DNA from: Welwitschia mirabilis
Lineage: Eukaryota > Gnetophyta > Gnetopsida > Welwitschiales
Direction of reading: 5' to 3'
Length of the DNA: 64,000 bases
Assembly (NCBI GenBank): GCA_051453625.1
Contig: JBOZIK010000001.1
Location: forward strand, 183,921,443-183,985,442
How positions within the stretch are numbered: position 1 is the first letter of the stretch; each line of letters starts with the position of its first letter. Below the pieces are notes generated by a model. That model did not search any database and was not told the origin of the DNA. It was given only the letters and a program-made list of their open reading frames with translations. The position numbers were made by a program, and so were the translations under genes. Below, piece after piece: positions 60,740-64,000 of the stretch.

Positions 60740-61110
60740 TTGTCAACTTAATTTTAAAAAACTTAAAGAAATTTTATCATTTTCTTTTATTCTCCAAGAT
60801 CCTAATTGGTATTTCCATTTTAAGATAATAACTAATGCAAGTGATTTTATAGTAGGTGTAGTATTAGGTCAAACTATTGAATTTAAACCTTGTGTTATTT
60901 ATTATGCTAATAAGACTTTGCATATTATGAAAATTTAATTATTTTAATACTGAAAAATATATATTACTAGTTATATTTTATCTTAAAAGGTTTTATGATT
61001 ATCTTATTGGTTATTTATAATTATCTCTACTAATCATATTACTTTAAATTACATTCTTAATAAATCTTTAGCTAAATATCATCTTATACATGGGATTTTC
61101 ATATGCAAGA
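60740..61110 (+). pseudogene. Athila-like RNase H remnant
   Basis: The plus strand reads 'ILQDPNWYFHFKIITNASDF', 'IVGVVLGQTIEFKPCVIYYA' and 'NKTLHI', followed after a shift by 'NYFNTEKYILLVIFYLKRFY' and 'DYLIGYL', which correspond to NYTTTEKELLAVVFAL.KFR.YLIGS. The catalytic Asp of TDASD is changed to Asn (TNASD). Confidence 0.88.
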
Positions 61111-61379
61111 ATTTGTTGTTATTATTAAGGATAGATTCAAAAAGGAAAATCCTAAAGTCAGTCATTTATCTCACTCTTTCTTATCTAGTAATTCATCTAA
61201 AATTAGTAAAATATTTCATAATGAAGCTTTTATTTCTATTAATGTTTTACCTTTGTATGTTAATATTCCAATTTTTAATCCTATGGTAAACTTCCTAGAA
61301 ATATGTCTTACTGTAAGTAAAAGAAAATACTATTTCAATAGCATAAAATAATACTTTTGTTTAAATATTTTATTAATAG

Positions 61380-62530
61380 AGTTTTTCAAAGGCATGTATC
61401 TAAAAATGAAATTATTAGTATTCTAGAATTTTGTCATAATGGTATATGTGATGGTTATTTTAGTGAGAAGAAAACTAGATTTATATTTCTAGATGAGAAC
61501 TTTTTTTGGCCTAATTTTTTAGAGATTTTCTAATGAATTTTGTACATCTTATAATAAGTCTCAACATATAGGTAGTATTAGTAGAAGAAATGAAATGTTT
61601 ATTAATCTTATTATTTTTCTAAATCTTTTGAAGTTTGGCGTATATATTTCATTTGACCTTTTCCACTTTTCTTTGGTAATGTTTATATTCTTTCTTACAT
61701 GTTTATGCTATTAAATGGATAGAAGCCAAAGCTTATGTAGATTATAATGCTAATACTATTATTGAATTATTTAAATATTAAGTCATTTCTAGTTTGAGCA
61801 TCTTAAAGTTATCATTAGTAATCAAATAACCCATTTTTCTAATAACTATTTAGATATCTTATGCTTAAAAGTGGTATCATTTATAAATTAGCTTTAACAT
61901 ATCCTTTTTAAACTAAGGACTAGGCAGAAGTAGTTAATTATAGCTTACTAGAATTATTCAGAAAATGCTTAGTGCTAATATAAAAGATTGGTATTTAAAA
62001 TTCTCTAATGCATTATATTCTTATCATACATCTTATAAAATATCCATTAGCATGAATCCATGCAAACTTGTTTATGGTAAATAATAATTTCTTCTTATTA
62101 AGATTAAGATTTTGATGTCATCTGTAAGTTTAATTTTTATTTTGAAAAATGTGGTAAAAATAGAATGAATCAAATAAATGAACTAAATGAAATTATATTA
62201 AATGATTATGATAATCATATATGTACTAAAAAGAGATTGAAATATTATCATGATCACATCATTCTTAGAAGAAATTTTTAAGTGGATGATAAAGTTTTAC
62301 TTTGTAATTCTCGTTTTTATTTATGTCCTAAAAAATTAAAGTTTAAATTGAAGGGTCCATTTGTTGTTATCAAAATTTTTCCTCTTAGAAAACTTGATGT
62401 TCAAGATCCTAAAATTAATTATATTCAAAGGGTTAATAAATCTAAACTTAAATTATTTACTAAGAAATATTTATATGGAGTTGATATTTATTTTAATTCT
62501 TCTTTTGGATGTAAATGTGATAAAATATAA
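61380..62530 (+). pseudogene. Athila-like integrase remnant
   Basis: The zinc-binding part reads 'ILEFCHNGICDGYFSEKKTR' then 'FFWPNFLEIF' (usually ILE.CHS...GGHF...KTA...L..GFFWPT.F.D). Core pieces are 'PFPLFFGNVYIL', 'KWIEAK' as a frameshifted segment, 'SGIIYKLALTYPF' (usually YGV.HK.ATPYHPQ), and 'AEVVNYSLLELFRK' (usually AEV.NR.....L.K). The C-terminal stretch 62282-62530 is open and reads 'DDKVLLCNSRFYLCPKKLKF' and 'KLKGPFVVIKIFP', matching VGDKVLLYNSR.......GKL.S.W.GPF.V..V.P. It ends in a divergent tail. Confidence 0.88.
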
Positions 62531-63239
62531 AAAACTAAAATATGTAAAATTTATTTTTTTATTTTTAATTTAATAAAATATAAAAATGTTGGTACCTTTT
62601 AGATAATAAAAGAAGAGCTACAAATCTCATGTAGTAACACTACAAAGGGCTATGAGCTTGAGTGAGGACCTCCTTTTAATTGTATTCTAAAATTTATTAA
62701 TCAAACAAAATTTTGTTAGGTTTTTATGTTTTTCTTTTAATAAATTATAATCAAGCTATGTTTTTTCACCCTAAAATCCTAGTTTTCATTCTAGTTGGAA
62801 GTGTATCCAGTTATTTCCTAGGTTCTAAAGCATCTATGAGCTTAATTTTCCATTACATTTTCATTTTAAAAATCCATATTGTAGATTTTACATTAATTAC
62901 TTATTAATTACCTTAAATAAATGCTATAGCTCCCAAATCACATATAGAAAAGTGTTGTAGCACCACTGTAGTAAATAGATTAGGGTTTTTCTTTCATTAT
63001 TAAAACTTCATATTTGTTCCCTATACCTTATTTTTACTCTAGTTTTCATAAGAAGTAAGATATATGTGTGATGATAAAATACATTAGATATCCAAGCTCT
63101 ACCAAAATGGTGATGAGTCATATTTCAACTAATTTCTTTTATCTTCTCTTTATCTTAGTACTTATTTATGTATTCTCTTTTATACTCTCATTACAAAAAT
63201 GATTTTCTCTATGATCTTTATTGTTTTGCCCCTTAAGAT
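62531..63239. other. Unassigned DNA after integrase
   Basis: Non-coding or untranslated sequence of the Athila-like element by position. No polypurine tract or LTR start was recognised. Confidence 0.4.
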
Positions 63240-63640
63240 GATAAATTGGTTATGAATTAAATAGGTGATTAATTATTTAAAATTGATGATGCACTATTCC
63301 CTAATAATAACATAGTAATGTTTTTCCAAAACCTTTAGTCTGATAAAGATGAAAATTTAAGGGAATGTATAATAGATAATCTTACTATTATTTGGTTTCT
63401 TAAAGCTATAGTTAATGCATTAAATATTTCTTATCATATTAGTAACTAGGAATTAATGGATTATCATGCTTCTTTAAGTAGGAAATTACTTATTCTAGAT
63501 GACCTTGGACTTAATTCTAACTTTTATGCCAATATTTTTCATCTAAGTTATCTTAGGCCATTGGATGTACCTCTCACATCTCACATTATGTTTAACATCC
63601 TAGATATGACTCATACATCCCATGCATTTCAATAAATATT
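63240..63640 (+). pseudogene. Post-integrase coding remnant
   Basis: One plus-strand frame is almost free of stops for about 110 codons. It reads 'DKDENLRECIIDNLTIIWFL' and, after one TAG, 'ELMDYHASLSRKLLILDDLG' and 'LRPLDVPLTSHIMFNILDMT'. I do not recognise it. Its position after an Athila integrase fits the extra ORF seen in Athila elements. It could equally be another element. An antisense open frame at 63956-63750 has no recognisable content. Confidence 0.42.
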
Positions 63641-64000
63641 AAGAACCCTTTAATTATTTAGGTAATATCATTTTCCTTGTATTCCTTATCTTATTTTTTT
63701 TACCAATTTTTATCACGCTGGATAATCTTCACATTTTATTATCATTCCTTTACCCTTTATAATTTGGAAGGTTATTTCCCATCAATATCCTAAGTTTTAT
63801 AGGATTAGCCATATTCATCATTCTTTCCATTTTCCTACTGATTTCAAATATCTTTAAGAGGTAGAGAGATTTTATGAGGATCAAAAGTAGTAATAACCTA
63901 GATCCTAGCCTTAGTAGTAGCATGATGTTGCGGTGTGTATTTGTGCAATAGTTCACGTTTCAATTTCAATCCTGTTAATTATAATAAGATGCAAAATACA

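Larger units (their letters stand above)
57760..64000 (+). mobile_element. Athila-like Ty3 element, right part beyond window
   Basis: The plus strand carries gag, protease, RT, RNase H and integrase in Ty3 order with Athila-type motifs. Neither LTR was found. The 3' part may extend past 64000. It is in the opposite orientation to the 13 kb Ty3 element and differs from it in gag and protease, so it belongs to another family. Stops, indels and an altered protease active site are present. Confidence 0.8.

Noticed and set aside
62361-62573. Second plus-strand ORF of 70 codons overlapping the integrase C-terminus
   Set aside because: It is an alternative frame of the 62282-62530 integrase tail, rich in Leu/Ile/Phe by composition.
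1-64000. Stop-codon reassignment (TAG read as Trp or Gln) as an explanation for broken frames
   Set aside because: TGA and TAA interrupt the frames as well, single-base indels are common, and catalytic residues are lost. Ordinary decay explains everything.
1-64000. Organellar or bacterial origin because of the high AT content
   Set aside because: No organelle or bacterial gene is present; the content is nuclear plant retrotransposons with LTRs, primer-binding site and LINEs.

Overview
This window is AT-rich nuclear intergenic DNA of a land plant, almost certainly an angiosperm, taken from a draft assembly (N runs at 31884-31942 and 46751-46760). The evidence is its content: Ty3-type elements of a chromovirus lineage and an Athila/Tat-like lineage, a Ty1-copia element of Sirevirus type, and L1-type LINEs with the ORF1 seen in plant LINEs. 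All are old and carry stop codons and frameshifts. I found no host gene, tRNA, rRNA, CRISPR array or bacterial-type operon. The species cannot be named from this sequence.

Layout, left to right. 1-2208: unassigned. 2209-2728 (+): solo LTR of a chromovirus. 2940-7340 (+): LINE A (ORF1 with two CCHC knuckles, endonuclease, reverse transcriptase, zf-RVT). 7400-8370 (+): coding remnant resembling the extra 'plant transposon' ORF of some LTR elements. 8376-21627 (-): a 13.25 kb Athila/Tat-like Ty3 element with LTRs of 955 and 967 bp, gag-PR-RT-RNaseH-IN in order, and a long post-pol region containing an inverted-repeat array. 21899-26869 (+): chromovirus with a 5'-truncated left LTR and a full right LTR. 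26870-28562: unassigned. 28563-38517 (-): complete 9.96 kb Sirevirus-like copia element with 1.42 kb LTRs, mutated tRNA-Met primer-binding site, gag, PR, IN, RT/RNaseH and an extra post-pol ORF that carries an internal 549-bp tandem duplication. 38700-42720 (-): LINE C. 43400-44535 (-): unassigned coding-like remnant. 44560-48720 (-): LINE B. 48730-53644: unassigned. 53645-55015: three tandem 459-bp units. 55230-56350 (-): orphan ORF with a CCHC remnant. 57760-64000 (+): second Athila-like Ty3 element, gag through IN, running to or past the right edge.

The parts do not work together as a pathway. They are independent selfish elements that accumulated and decayed. The most interesting signals are regulatory or structural: WRKY-type TTGAC cores packed into palindromic 74-bp repeats of the Sirevirus LTR, a similar block just upstream of its extra ORF, a comparable inverted-repeat array upstream of the extra ORF in the 13 kb Ty3 element, and a GC-rich perfect hairpin at 33845-33865 that has escaped the decay around it. 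All protein assignments come from reading translations by eye against remembered family motifs. Coordinates of domains are approximate; LTR ends are good to a few bases.
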